This document shows positions 17,533 through 26,700 of a stretch of DNA of 64,000 nucleotides, in pieces; the stretch's first letter is position 1; the number at the start of each line of letters is the position of its first letter. Location: the NCBI RefSeq assembly GCF_016583745.1, contig NZ_NRRQ01000006.1, positions 1 to 64,000 on the forward strand. The letters are read 5' to 3'. Below the pieces are notes generated by a model that saw only the letters and a list, made by a program, of their open reading frames with translations, ran no database searches and had not been told where the DNA came from. Source of the DNA: Chromatium okenii. GTDB taxonomy: Bacteria > Pseudomonadota > Gammaproteobacteria > Chromatiales > Chromatiaceae. The position numbers were made by a program, and so were the translations under genes.

Positions 17533-17915
17533 ATGCGACTAATTTCAAAAAAACCTCTCAGGGAATTTTGGGAATGCCATCCTGAATCCATGACCATTCT
17601 TGAAGATTGGTTTCGTAAAGCATCTCAAATGTCTGCACACTCTTTTCCTGCACTACGTCAAACATTTAATACCGCTGACTACGTTGATGGTTTTACAATC
17701 TTTGATGTTGGTGGCAACCGTTATCGAATAGCAACAGTTATTCACTATGATAAACAACGCATTTATAGTCGATCCACCACAAAATGATTGTCAAAATCGG
17801 CGCAGCACCTTCAATCCTACTGTTGTGCCGCAATCAATTTATTCTGGCTTGGCTATATATCCGCAGTGTGATGACACACGCTGAATATAACCGTAATCAG
17901 TGGAAACGAAAATGA
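17533..17915 (+). pseudogene. higB: HigB-like toxin interrupted by a ~92-base insertion
   Basis: The frame starts MRLISKKPLREFWECHPES and continues with FRKASQMSAHSFPALRQTF and GNRYRIATVIHYDKQRIY, matching HigB-type mRNA interferases. After Tyr78 (17766) it runs off into SRSTTK and stops at 17787. The expected C-terminus is found intact further on: IRSVMTHAEYNRNQWKRK from 17859 to the TGA at 17913-17915. The intervening ~92 bases are flanked by TAT on both sides and break the frame. The restored stop overlaps the next ATG by four bases (ATGA), as in an intact higBA operon. The toxin should be inactive. Confidence 0.8.
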
Positions 17916-18145
17916 GCGCCATAATTAACTTGCAATCTGTGGTTCCCGCTTGGCAAACACTTCAATCTCTCATTCAGTTCTCACATGTTAGTAATGAAAG
18001 TGAATACGAGTACATGATAGACCTACTGAATTCTTTATTAGACAGTGTTCGTGATGATGCGGATCATCCGTTGTATTCAATGATTGCAGTGGTTGGCGAT
18101 CTCATTGAAAACTACGAAATGAATCTCCCACCATTAAATAATTAG
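17912..18145 (+). CDS. higA: HigA-like antitoxin truncated before its DNA-binding domain
   Basis: 77 residues beginning MSAIINLQSVVPAWQTLQSL, then YMIDLLNSLLDSVRDDADHP and GDLIENYEMNLPP. This is the N-terminal helical part of HigA antitoxins of the kind paired with HigB of this family. Full-length relatives continue with a helix-turn-helix of about 60 residues; here the protein ends PPLNN followed at once by a terminator. The gene therefore lacks the part that binds the operator. The start overlaps the restored HigB stop. Confidence 0.75.
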   Translation: MSAIINLQSVVPAWQTLQSLIQFSHVSNESEYEYMIDLLNSLLDSVRDDADHPLYSMIAVVGDLIENYEMNLPPLNN

Positions 18146-18181
18146 AAAAACGCCCCCGACTGCAAAGTCGGGGGCGTTTTT
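18145..18181 (+). terminator. terminator after truncated higA, copy of the one at 17464
   Basis: GAAAAACGCCCCCGACT / AGTCGGGGGCGTTTTT hairpin. It is identical in stem and loop to the terminator of the PEP-CTERM gene 680 bases upstream. Confidence 0.9.
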
Positions 18182-18292
18182 GTGTGTTCTGTTTGGATGA
18201 TTATCTCAGTATGATTCGCAACACATTACCTTGATTGCATTACAAAAAATGCACTAAATCGAATCACTTAAACCAAGGGTTTAGAACTCAAA

Positions 18293-18544
18293 ATGATGCA
18301 AACTATTGAAGCGATTTATGACCCTAAACGGGGATTATCTTTTTCTGAAGCAGTGGAAATTACCGAACCCGTTAAGGTTTTTATCACCATTATTGAACCG
18401 TGCTCTCCTGTTAAAGCGGTTGAAAAAGGCGTTGCGCATCAACTTTTAGCGACCTTAAAAGCGCATTCACTGCCAAAATCTTTGCGACTTTCTGATGCTG
18501 ATATTGAAACGCAAATCCGCGAAATGTCTGATAGTTGGGATTGA
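18293..18544 (+). CDS. VapB-like antitoxin of a truncated VapC pair
   Basis: 83 residues: MMQTIEAIYDPKRGLSFSEA, a beta-strand DNA-binding type N-terminus, and a C-terminus LSDADIETQIREMSDSWD. The (M)xTIEAIYD start and the final SWD are typical of small antitoxins encoded before PIN-domain toxins. The downstream gene opens like a VapC but stops after 23 residues, so this antitoxin has no functional local partner. Two adjacent ATGs are possible starts (18293 and 18296). Confidence 0.65.
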   Translation: MMQTIEAIYDPKRGLSFSEAVEITEPVKVFITIIEPCSPVKAVEKGVAHQLLATLKAHSLPKSLRLSDADIETQIREMSDSWD

Positions 18545-18547
18545 AAA

Positions 18548-18619
18548 ATGATTTATTTGGATGCTTGCGTGGTGATTTATTGGGTGGAAGAGCATTCAGT
18601 TTATGCACCGCGCATTTGA
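18548..18619 (+). pseudogene. VapC-like PIN toxin remnant, N-terminal 23 residues only
   Basis: The frame reads MIYLDACVVIYWVEEHSVYA and ends PRI followed by TGA. (I/V)YLDAxVxIYxxE is the opening strand of a PIN domain with its first catalytic Asp. The rest of the ~130-residue domain is absent; 96 bases later sucC begins. It follows the antitoxin by three bases. A deletion between this point and the sucC leader is the simplest explanation. Confidence 0.65.
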
Positions 18620-18715
18620 TTTAGCCCTTGGATTAGTTGATTGCAGTACCCAAACAGGTAGCTCAGAATTGCAGTGGTTACTAATTCTGCGCCATCCGCA
18701 GTCATCGAGAACGCA

Positions 18716-19891
18716 ATGAACCTACACGAATATCAAGCCAAACAACTCTTGCAACGCTATCGCCTCCCCGTCCCGCGTGGAATCGTTGTCACCACTGCTG
18801 CTGCCGTCCCCACCGCCTGCGCTGACCTCGGCGGCTCGCGCTGGATGGTCAAAGCGCAGATTCATGCCGGCGGGCGCGGCAAAGCGGGCGGCGTGCTCCG
18901 CGTCGATTCCCCGGCGCAGGCGGCACTCGACACCCAACGGCTGCTCGGCACGCAGCTCGTCACCCACCAAAGCGGTGCGGCTGGGCTGCCCGTCGCGCAG
19001 GTGCTGATTGAAGAACCGACCGCGATGGCGCGAGAACTGTATTTAAGTCTGCTGGTGGATCGCGCCGCCGAGCAGTTCGTGTTCATCGCGTCTGCCGCCG
19101 GAGGCATGGACATCGAAGCCGTTGCTGCCGCCACGCCAGAGCAGATCGTGCGTGTGGCGGTGCATCCGGCGACCGGCGTCCAGCCGTATCAGGTGCGCCG
19201 TCTCAGTTTCGCGCTCGGCTTAAATGCGCCGCAAAGCCAACAACTCGCTGCGTTCATGGTCGGGCTGTATGAATTGGCGACCGACTGCGACGCCACCTTG
19301 GTTGAAATCAACCCGTTGGTGGTGACTGACGACGGCACCTTGCTGGCGCTGGATGCCAAGCTCAATCTTGATGACAGCGCCCTGTATCGTCATCCCGAAC
19401 TGGCGGCGCTGCGCGATCCGACGCAGGAAGATGCCCGCGAAGCGTTGGCGCGACTGCACGATCTCAATTACATCAGTCTTGACGGCAACATCGGCTGCAT
19501 GGTCAACGGCGCGGGGCTGGCGATGGCGACGCTGGATTTAGTCAAGCTGCACGGCGGTACACCCGCCAATTTTCTCGATGTTGGCGGCGGTGCCACCGCA
19601 GCGCGAGTTGCGGAAGCGTTCAAATTGATTTTGTCTGATCCGAAGGTCGCGGCAGTGTTGGTCAACATCTTTGGCGGCATCGTGCGCTGCGACCTGATCG
19701 CGGAAGGCATCATACAGGCGGTGCGCGAGGTCGCAGTGACGGTGCCCATTGTGGTGCGGTTGGCGGGTACCAACGCCGAACAAGGGCTGCAATTGCTCGC
19801 CGCCAGCGACTTGGCAGTGCTGACCGCCAGCAGTTTGAGTGAAGCGGCAGATCGGGTGGTGGCAGCAGCGGCACAGGAGCTGGGACAATGA
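18716..19891 (+). CDS. sucC: Succinyl-CoA synthetase, beta subunit
   Basis: 391 residues beginning [20 protein letters not shown], the ATP-grasp beta subunit that with SucD converts succinyl-CoA to succinate with ATP formation in the TCA cycle. [15 protein letters not shown] binds the nucleotide, EINPLVV and [17 protein letters not shown] belong to the metal and phosphate site. The ATG at 18716 is the family start; a longer frame reads back 14 codons into the toxin-antitoxin remnant. Related malate-CoA ligase subunits look similar, but nothing here suggests the serine-cycle variant. Confidence 0.93.
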   Translation: MNLHEYQAKQLLQRYRLPVPRGIVVTTAAAVPTACADLGGSRWMVKAQIHAGGRGKAGGVLRVDSPAQAALDTQRLLGTQLVTHQSGAAGLPVAQVLIEEPTAMARELYLSLLVDRAAEQFVFIASAAGGMDIEAVAAATPEQIVRVAVHPATGVQPYQVRRLSFALGLNAPQSQQLAAFMVGLYELATDCDATLVEINPLVVTDDGTLLALDAKLNLDDSALYRHPELAALRDPTQEDAREALARLHDLNYISLDGNIGCMVNGAGLAMATLDLVKLHGGTPANFLDVGGGATAARVAEAFKLILSDPKVAAVLVNIFGGIVRCDLIAEGIIQAVREVAVTVPIVVRLAGTNAEQGLQLLAASDLAVLTASSLSEAADRVVAAAAQELGQ

Positions 19892-20760
19892 GCGTATTAG
19901 TTGATGCAGAAACCCGTTTGATTTGTCAGGGGTTTACCGGCAAACAGGGCACGTTTCACAGCGAACAGGCGCTGGCGTATGGCACCCAATTGGTCGGTGG
20001 CGTGACGCCCGGCAAAGGTGGACAGCAGCACTTGGCGCTGCCGGTGTTTGATACCGTACACGACGCGGTGCAAGCGACGGGCGCAACAGCCAGCATGATT
20101 TATGTGCCCGCAGCGTATGCAGCGGATGCCATTTTGGAGGCCGCCGACGCGGGAATTGGCGTCATCGTCTGCATTACCGAAGGCATCCCGGTGCTGGATA
20201 TGCTGCGCGTCAAAGCGGCGCTGGCGCACAGCACGAGCGTACTCATTGGCCCGAATTGTCCCGGCATCATCACGCCCGGCGCGTGCAAAATTGGCATCAT
20301 GCCCGGACACATTCATCGCCCGGGTCGCGTCGGGATTGTCTCGCGCTCCGGCACCCTCACTTATGAGGCGGTCTTTCAAACCACCGCCGCCGGGCTGGGG
20401 CAAAGCACCTGCATCGGCATCGGCGGCGATCCGATTCAAGGGCTTGATTTTATTGATTGTTTGCGGCTATTTGCCGCCGATCCCGCCACTGACGGCGTGA
20501 TCTTGGTCGGTGAAATTGGCGGCAACGCCGAGGAAGCGGCCGCCGCATTTATTCAGGCACACATGACTAAACCGGTGGTCGCCTACATCGCCGGCGTCAC
20601 CGCGCCAGCGGGCAAACGGATGGGACATGCTGGCGCAATTGTCACCGGCGGACACGGTACAGCGGCGGGGAAATATGCAGCATTAGAAGCAGCAGGCGTA
20701 TTCACCGTCCATTCGCCGGCGTTAATGGGAACGCGCATGGCAGAATTATTAGCGGAATAA
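19888..20760 (+). CDS. sucD: Succinyl-CoA synthetase, alpha subunit
   Basis: 290 residues. CoA-binding Rossmann motifs are [18 protein letters not shown] and [11 protein letters not shown]; the phosphorylated active-site His lies in [10 protein letters not shown]. It overlaps sucC by four bases (ATGA), which couples their translation and keeps subunit amounts equal. [15 protein letters not shown] matches the family motif. No terminator is obvious after the TAA. Confidence 0.95.
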   Translation: MSVLVDAETRLICQGFTGKQGTFHSEQALAYGTQLVGGVTPGKGGQQHLALPVFDTVHDAVQATGATASMIYVPAAYAADAILEAADAGIGVIVCITEGIPVLDMLRVKAALAHSTSVLIGPNCPGIITPGACKIGIMPGHIHRPGRVGIVSRSGTLTYEAVFQTTAAGLGQSTCIGIGGDPIQGLDFIDCLRLFAADPATDGVILVGEIGGNAEEAAAAFIQAHMTKPVVAYIAGVTAPAGKRMGHAGAIVTGGHGTAAGKYAALEAAGVFTVHSPALMGTRMAELLAE

Positions 20761-20894
20761 CACTCAGCATGAGCACGGCAATGATGCGCTTCATTCCAAT
20801 AATGTATTAACAAGCTGAATGAAATCATCACAGCACTGGCGGATAAAGCGCATCACTGCTGCGCCTGCTATTTTGAACGCAAGAGATCATCTTT

Positions 20895-21752
20895 ATGTCC
20901 TCACAACCGCAATACAGCGTTGAATTATTCCCTCCCAAAACTGCTGAAGGCATGGCAAAGCTCAAGCTGGAAATTGCCCAGTTAAATGCGCTTAATCCTG
21001 CTTATTTCTCAGTGACTTATGGCGCTGGCGGCTCCACCCGCGACGGCACTTTAGATACCGTTGCATGGCTGCGGGAATTACACATTGACACTGCCCCGCA
21101 TCTCGCTTGCATTGGTTCTACCCGTGAGCAAATGCGCGAATTGTTGCATCATTATCAACAGCAAGGTATTCGTCGCGTGGTAGCATTGCGCGGTGATATG
21201 CCATCGGGAATGGGAGCGGGTGAACGCGGCGCGTTTCATTATGCCAATGAATTAGTGGAATTCATTCGCGCTGAATTCGGAACCGCCTTTCATATTGAAG
21301 TTGCTGCTTATCCTGAATGCCATCCGCAAGCGGGCAACCCCAGCCGTGATTTGGAAAACTTTAAGCGCAAAGTTGATGCGGGTGCTGATGGCGCGATTAC
21401 ACAGTATTTTTATAATGCTGATGCGTATTTTGCATTCATTGCGGATTGCCACAAAAACGCAATTCAGATTCCGATTGTGCCGGGCATCATGCCAATTACC
21501 AATTACACGCAATTGGCGCGTTTTTCAGATGGCTGTGGCGCAGAAATTCCACGCTGGATGCGCCGCCGCTTAGAAGGATTTGGTGATGATGTGGCGAGCA
21601 TTCGCGCTTTTGGGCATGAAGTTGTATTGAATTTATGCCGCCAGTTAATTGCTGGTGGTGCGCCGGGATTGCACTTTTACACCATGAATCAAGCCGCTAC
21701 CACCGTGCGTCTGTGGGCGGATTTGCAGTTGTCAGAACAAGCAAATGCTTAA
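20895..21752 (+). CDS. metF: Methylenetetrahydrofolate reductase
   Basis: 285 residues with the TIM-barrel FAD-binding features of MetF: SVELFPPKTAEGMAKL at the start, YFSVTYGAGGSTRDGT, and GAITQYFYNADAYFAFI. It reduces 5,10-methylene-THF to 5-methyl-THF, the methyl donor for methionine. In many bacteria metF sits next to ahcY; here they are 11.5 kb apart. I searched the 134-base leader for an SAH or SAM riboswitch and saw none. Confidence 0.95.
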   Translation: MSSQPQYSVELFPPKTAEGMAKLKLEIAQLNALNPAYFSVTYGAGGSTRDGTLDTVAWLRELHIDTAPHLACIGSTREQMRELLHHYQQQGIRRVVALRGDMPSGMGAGERGAFHYANELVEFIRAEFGTAFHIEVAAYPECHPQAGNPSRDLENFKRKVDAGADGAITQYFYNADAYFAFIADCHKNAIQIPIVPGIMPITNYTQLARFSDGCGAEIPRWMRRRLEGFGDDVASIRAFGHEVVLNLCRQLIAGGAPGLHFYTMNQAATTVRLWADLQLSEQANA

Positions 21753-21865
21753 AACAGTCAACGCAGTGTTGCAACGGTTTTATTGCGTGATACGGTTGAA
21801 TTTCTCCACCGTTGATCCAATTGCATGTCGCTGATAACTATTTTCCAAACAACGGAATTGATGCC

Positions 21866-22609
21866 ATGAATGATTGGGTAAAGGGGGAGATCGTCGCTAA
21901 ACGACAATGGGCTGAGGGACTGTATAGCCTGCAATTCGATGCGCCAATCAATCCATTTTACGCGGGGCAATATATCAAGGTGGCGCTTGATGTTGTGGGT
22001 GAACGAATCGGTCGTCCTTATTCGTTAGCGAATCCGCCGCATGAGCGTCCGTTGGAGATTTTCTTTAATGAAGTGAATGGCGGCTCGCTTACTGCGTCGC
22101 TCTCAGCATTGCAGGTCGGGGATGCGCTGTGGGTGACTGCCGACGCGGGCGGTATTTTTACGCTGGAGACGGTGCAACCTGCTGAAAATTTGTGGTTATT
22201 AGCGACCGGCACCGGCTTGGGGGTTTATCTGTCGATTCTGCGCACGAGCGCACCTTGGGAACGTTTCCAGCGGGTGATTCTCGTACACGGCGTACGCCAA
22301 GTGGCTGATTTAGCGTATCAAACGCTGCTCGCAGCGCTGCAACAACAGCACGGCGAGCGATTGCAGGTGCTCACTGCCGTCAGTCGTGAAGCGCATCCCA
22401 ACGCCTTGTCCGGGCGCATCACCGCGTTGTTGAGCAGTGGACAGTTGGAAACTGCCGCTGGCGCGACGCTGACGCCGGCGGACAGTCACGTCATGCTGTG
22501 CGGCAATTCGGCGATGATTAAAGATGCCAAGGTCATCCTCGAAGCACGCGGGCTGACGCGCCATCGTCGCCACACGCCCGGTCATTACACTACGGAGCAC
22601 TATCATTGA
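21866..22609 (+). CDS. fpr: Ferredoxin/flavodoxin--NADP+ reductase
   Basis: 247 residues. The FAD-binding half has [19 protein letters not shown], the RxYSxxN motif that holds the flavin; the NADP half starts [15 protein letters not shown]. The C-terminus GHYTTEHYH keeps the aromatic/charged end typical of short bacterial Fpr. It moves electrons between NADPH and ferredoxin or flavodoxin. The ATG at 21866 is favoured over an upstream one because the family N-terminus begins here. The stop overlaps the purC start. Confidence 0.9.
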   Translation: MNDWVKGEIVAKRQWAEGLYSLQFDAPINPFYAGQYIKVALDVVGERIGRPYSLANPPHERPLEIFFNEVNGGSLTASLSALQVGDALWVTADAGGIFTLETVQPAENLWLLATGTGLGVYLSILRTSAPWERFQRVILVHGVRQVADLAYQTLLAALQQQHGERLQVLTAVSREAHPNALSGRITALLSSGQLETAAGATLTPADSHVMLCGNSAMIKDAKVILEARGLTRHRRHTPGHYTTEHYH

Positions 22610-23514
22610 ATTCCACCGCTGCATTATTTGAATCCAATTTGTCGGGGCTGCCACTGCTGGCTCGCGGCAAGGTGCGCGATCTGTATCAAGTTGGCGTCGA
22701 TCATCTGTTAATTGTCACCACCGACCGCCTGTCGGCATTTGATGTCGTGTTGCCGCAACCGATTCCCGGCAAGGGCGAAGTGCTGACGCGAGTGGCGAAT
22801 TTTTGGTTTGCCCGCACTGCGGCGCTGGTACCGAATCATTTAGCGCAGGTGCCGGTGGCAGCAGTGGTGACGGATGTTCACGAGCTGGCGCAATTGGGCG
22901 ACCGAGCGGTGGTGGTGCGCCGCCTCCAACCGCTGCCGATTGAAGCGATTGTGCGCGGCTATCTCATTGGTTCTGGTTGGAAAGATTACCAACGCAGCGG
23001 CGCGGTGTGCGGAATCCAATTGCCGCCGGGGTTGCGGCTGGCGGAGCAGTTACCTGCGCCGATTTTCACGCCGTCCACCAAAGCTGAATTGGGCAATCAC
23101 GATGAAAATGTAGATTTCAATCAAACGGTTCAGCTATTGGGAGCGGAATTAGCTGAACAGGTGCGGGCGCTCAGTGTGGCGATTTATCAGGATTGCGCCG
23201 CGTATGCTGCCGAGCGCGGCATCATTATTGCGGATACTAAATTTGAATTCGGTTTGGACGAGCACGGCAAGCTGCATTTAATTGATGAAGTATTGACGCC
23301 GGATTCATCACGCTTTTGGCCAGCGGATCAATATCAACCCGGCAGCAATCCGCCGAGTTTTGATAAACAATTTGTGCGTGATTATTTGGAAACATTAGCA
23401 TGGGATAAAACCCCGCCCGGTCCAGAATTACCGCACGACATCATTGCACGCACGGCTGAAAAATATCGGGAAGCGGAACGGCGTTTAGTTCATCCTCACA
23501 CTGCTGGCGCGTGA
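22606..23514 (+). CDS. purC: Phosphoribosylaminoimidazole-succinocarboxamide synthase (SAICAR synthetase)
   Basis: 302 residues, the longer form of PurC. It joins CAIR and aspartate in purine synthesis. Motifs: [44 protein letters not shown], and [20 protein letters not shown]. The start is TTG, overlapping the fpr stop as TTGA; GGAG about ten bases upstream supports it, and no in-frame ATG follows before the conserved region. Co-transcription with fpr is likely. Confidence 0.95.
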   Translation: MNSTAALFESNLSGLPLLARGKVRDLYQVGVDHLLIVTTDRLSAFDVVLPQPIPGKGEVLTRVANFWFARTAALVPNHLAQVPVAAVVTDVHELAQLGDRAVVVRRLQPLPIEAIVRGYLIGSGWKDYQRSGAVCGIQLPPGLRLAEQLPAPIFTPSTKAELGNHDENVDFNQTVQLLGAELAEQVRALSVAIYQDCAAYAAERGIIIADTKFEFGLDEHGKLHLIDEVLTPDSSRFWPADQYQPGSNPPSFDKQFVRDYLETLAWDKTPPGPELPHDIIARTAEKYREAERRLVHPHTAGA

Positions 23515-23534
23515 CATAAAACCACCGTGTTGTG

Positions 23535-23565
23535 TCAATTGGGTTGATTGCATCAACTCAATTGA
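23535..23565. other. Strong stem-loop after purC
   Basis: A 14-bp stem (TCAATTGGGTTGAT with ATCAACTCAATTGA, one G-T pair) around a three-base loop. There is no T-run on either strand, so it is not a classical terminator. It may protect the purC mRNA 3' end or act in rho-dependent termination. Confidence 0.55.
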
Positions 23566-23691
23566 TCAGCAGTTTGCAAATTGCACTAAATTCACCCAAC
23601 AACTGATCGCAAATGCTCACGCTGCGGCGATAACCTTCGCAATCAATTGTAAAGTTATAGCGATTGCGAACCATGATTTTTTAAGCGGTCA

Positions 23692-23735
23692 GAAATAAAA
23701 ACGCCTCCAATCACATCCGCTGTAATTGGAGGCGA
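23692..23735 (-). terminator. terminator of the giant repeat protein gene
   Basis: On the minus strand CGCCTCCAATTACA pairs with TGTGATTGGAGGCG (one mismatch) and is followed by TTTTTATTT. A second perfect stem, AAGCTGATT/AATCAGCTT (23739-23762), lies between it and the stop codon. Confidence 0.85.
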
Positions 23736-23771
23736 ATCAAGCTGATTTTACGCAATCAGCTTTAATTATTA

Positions 23772-26700
23772 TCAGTACCCCAACAAGCTATACAAACCTG
23801 TCACTTCAATTCCAGCGGCGGCGGCATCAGCAGCCGAGACATTGAAATACACATCCGTCATGTCTACTTTTTGAGCATTAGCGAGCGTGGCGCTGCTGCG
23901 TTCGAGTAAAACATTGCCTTGTAAATCAAGGAATGGCGTTTCAGTAAAGCTGGTCTTCAAACTCACGACTCCAGCCGCTGCTAAACTGAATAACTCACCA
24001 TCATCGGTAGCGTGATTGCCATTGATGTCCCGCCAAATACTCAGGTTGGCAAAATCCACATCTGCCGCATCAACCGTACCACTTTTATTGCTATCAAAGC
24101 TGCTGAGTTTGGCAAATCCATCGCCTTTTTTCAGACCACCAAACAATTCGGAAATGTCGTCGATCTTGCCATTGCCATTGCGATCAATTGCCAAGAATCC
24201 ATCATCTCCTGATAACCAACCGGACTTGATCGCAGTGCCATTGCCGAATAAATCAAAGGTCGCACTTAAATCAGTACGGGCGACGGTGTGAATGCCATCT
24301 CCATTCAAGTCAATCACAATTGGCGTGATGCCAGCATCTTTGGTCATATCATTCTGACCGGCTGCCAAAGTGAAGACTGATGTTGTGGTGATGTCAGTCG
24401 TCGCTTTTGCATCACCTGCGACATCAGAATCGAGCGTGTCTTTGGAATTACTGTAGGCATCTTTCACTGCCCACTTCCAATTGCTCATGTTGTACCACGC
24501 ACCGTAATTGTAGTGCATGACCCCGCCTTTATCGAACGTCAACTTGTAATCACCTGCCGCGAGATTACTGAATAAATAATTGCCGCTAGTATTGGTAGTG
24601 GTTGTTTTGATGATGTCATCACCAGTACTGAAGACACCATCAACACCCGCGCCAGTTAAGGTAATACGAATGTTGGCAATACCCGGTTCACTTGCATCTT
24701 GGATATTGTTGTGATTCATGTCATCCCAGACTTTATCGCCCACGCTGGCGTTATTGACCGGCGGCGGGCACGTCGCAGTTAATCCGGCATCAATCGTGTT
24801 GTTGGTCGCGCCTGCTGCCAAAGTGACCACCTGACTCAAGCCAGTGGTGCGATCAGCATCCGAATCTATCGCATCATCGCGGCCGGCATTTTGCTGTGTC
24901 AGCGCATAGCCAGTGCCCGCCTCGAAATCGACTTGATATTGCCCAGCCGCCAAACCAGTGAAGCTGTAATTGCCATTGGCATCAGTGACCATCGTCTGCG
25001 TCGTGTTGTCGCTCGTGGTTCTGATCAAACCATCCGCACCGCCGCCAATTAACGTCACTGTGACGCCAGCAACTCCAGCCTCATCGCTATCTTGCTTGCC
25101 GTCGCCGTCCTTATCCAACCAAACCTTGTCACCAATACTGGCGTTATTCGCTGGCGGAGGGCACGTCGCAGTTAATCCGGCATCAATCGTGTTGTTGGTC
25201 GCGCCTGCTGCCAAAGTGACCACCTGACTCAAGCCAGTGGTGCGATCAGCATCCGAATCTTTCGCATCATCGCTGCCAGCATTTCGCCGCGTCAGCGCAT
25301 AGCCAGTGCCCGCCTCGAAATCGACTTGATATTGCCCAGCCGCCAAACCAATAAAGCTGTAATTGCCATTGGCATCAGTGACCATCGTCTGCGTCGTGTT
25401 GTCGCTCGTGGTTCTGATCAAACCATCCGCACCGCCGCCAATTAACGTCACTGTGACGCCAGCAACTCCAGCCTCATCGCTATCTTGCTTGCCGTCGCCG
25501 TCCTTATCCAACCAAACCTTGTCACCAAGACTGGCGTTATTCGCTGGCGGGGGCGGCGTCACCGTCGTCACGGTGTAATTGGCTTTATCAGTATCATCCA
25601 CCGTTTTGCCCGCACCCTCAGCAGTAACAGTGCCGATATTGGTGTGTAAACCAGTAGTAGTCACCGTTTCACGAGCGGAATATGTCCACGTTTCGGTGAC
25701 ATCCAGCTTGTTATCGCCATCAATATCGCCACCGATAAAATCGAGCGTGGCAATTTTATCGTCAGTTACCTGCACAGCATTTAATTCAACTGCGCCAGTA
25801 TTCGTCACGACATAAGTGAAAATTGCCGTATTGCCCAACTCCAGTGAAATACCCGGCGCAGTATCAGCATCATCATTCGGTGTTTCAACGGTAGTCGAAC
25901 TGCCACCAGTTGCTGGTGTATCCCAATCACCTTCTTGGGAATTCTCAGTTTCCAATAGCGATTGAGTTGCTGAATAATTCCCCGTACTCACCGCCGTCTG
26001 CGTCATTTGAATGACTTCAGCAACAGTGTATTCATAATCAATATTCGGGTTAGACGCATTCAACAAACCAGCTACTGATTGCCGTAATAACGCATTCACT
26101 CCGCCGCCACCAGCACTCAAAGCATCTAATAACGTGCCACACGCATCAATACCAAAAACATCCGCAACGCTGTCATTTTTCGTGTAACCAGTAGCTTCCC
26201 AATCTTTCAAATCCGCGCTGCAAGCATGATTTTTCCAGAAACCAGGTGAGAAGCCTTCGGTACCGCCACCAGAAGTGGTCGTTTCATAGCTGCCGCGCAC
26301 ATATTTTTCAATGTCTACACCAACGTTGACGGGCGGCAGCGGCAATTCACCAAAGTTATTGTTCTGGCTGTTAGCACCAGCAGCCAACACGATGCCACTT
26401 AAAGTCTCGTTGACGCTATTATTGCCACCAGTTGAGCCAACGCTATCTTGACCATCTAAATAGCCATTCGGTTGATTCGGTTCAGTAACGGTGTAAGTGC
26501 CCGCTGCTAAATCAGTGAACTGATAAAAACCATTTCCATCGGTGGTTGCAGTCTTACTAACTGCACGTCCCAATGTATCGGTGCCAGTCAGGTTCACGAC
26601 AACGCCAGCAAGCGGATTTTCACCGGCATCTTTAATGCCGTCATTATCCGTATCAACGTAAACGTAGCCGGACAATTGCGCGGGCGGCGGTAATTCACCA

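Noticed and set aside
20761..20894. Riboswitch upstream of metF
   Set aside because: The leader lacks the GAGGAGCG, GCCAGGCTCGG and GGCGCTCA blocks seen before ahcY and shows no clear SAM-type helices.
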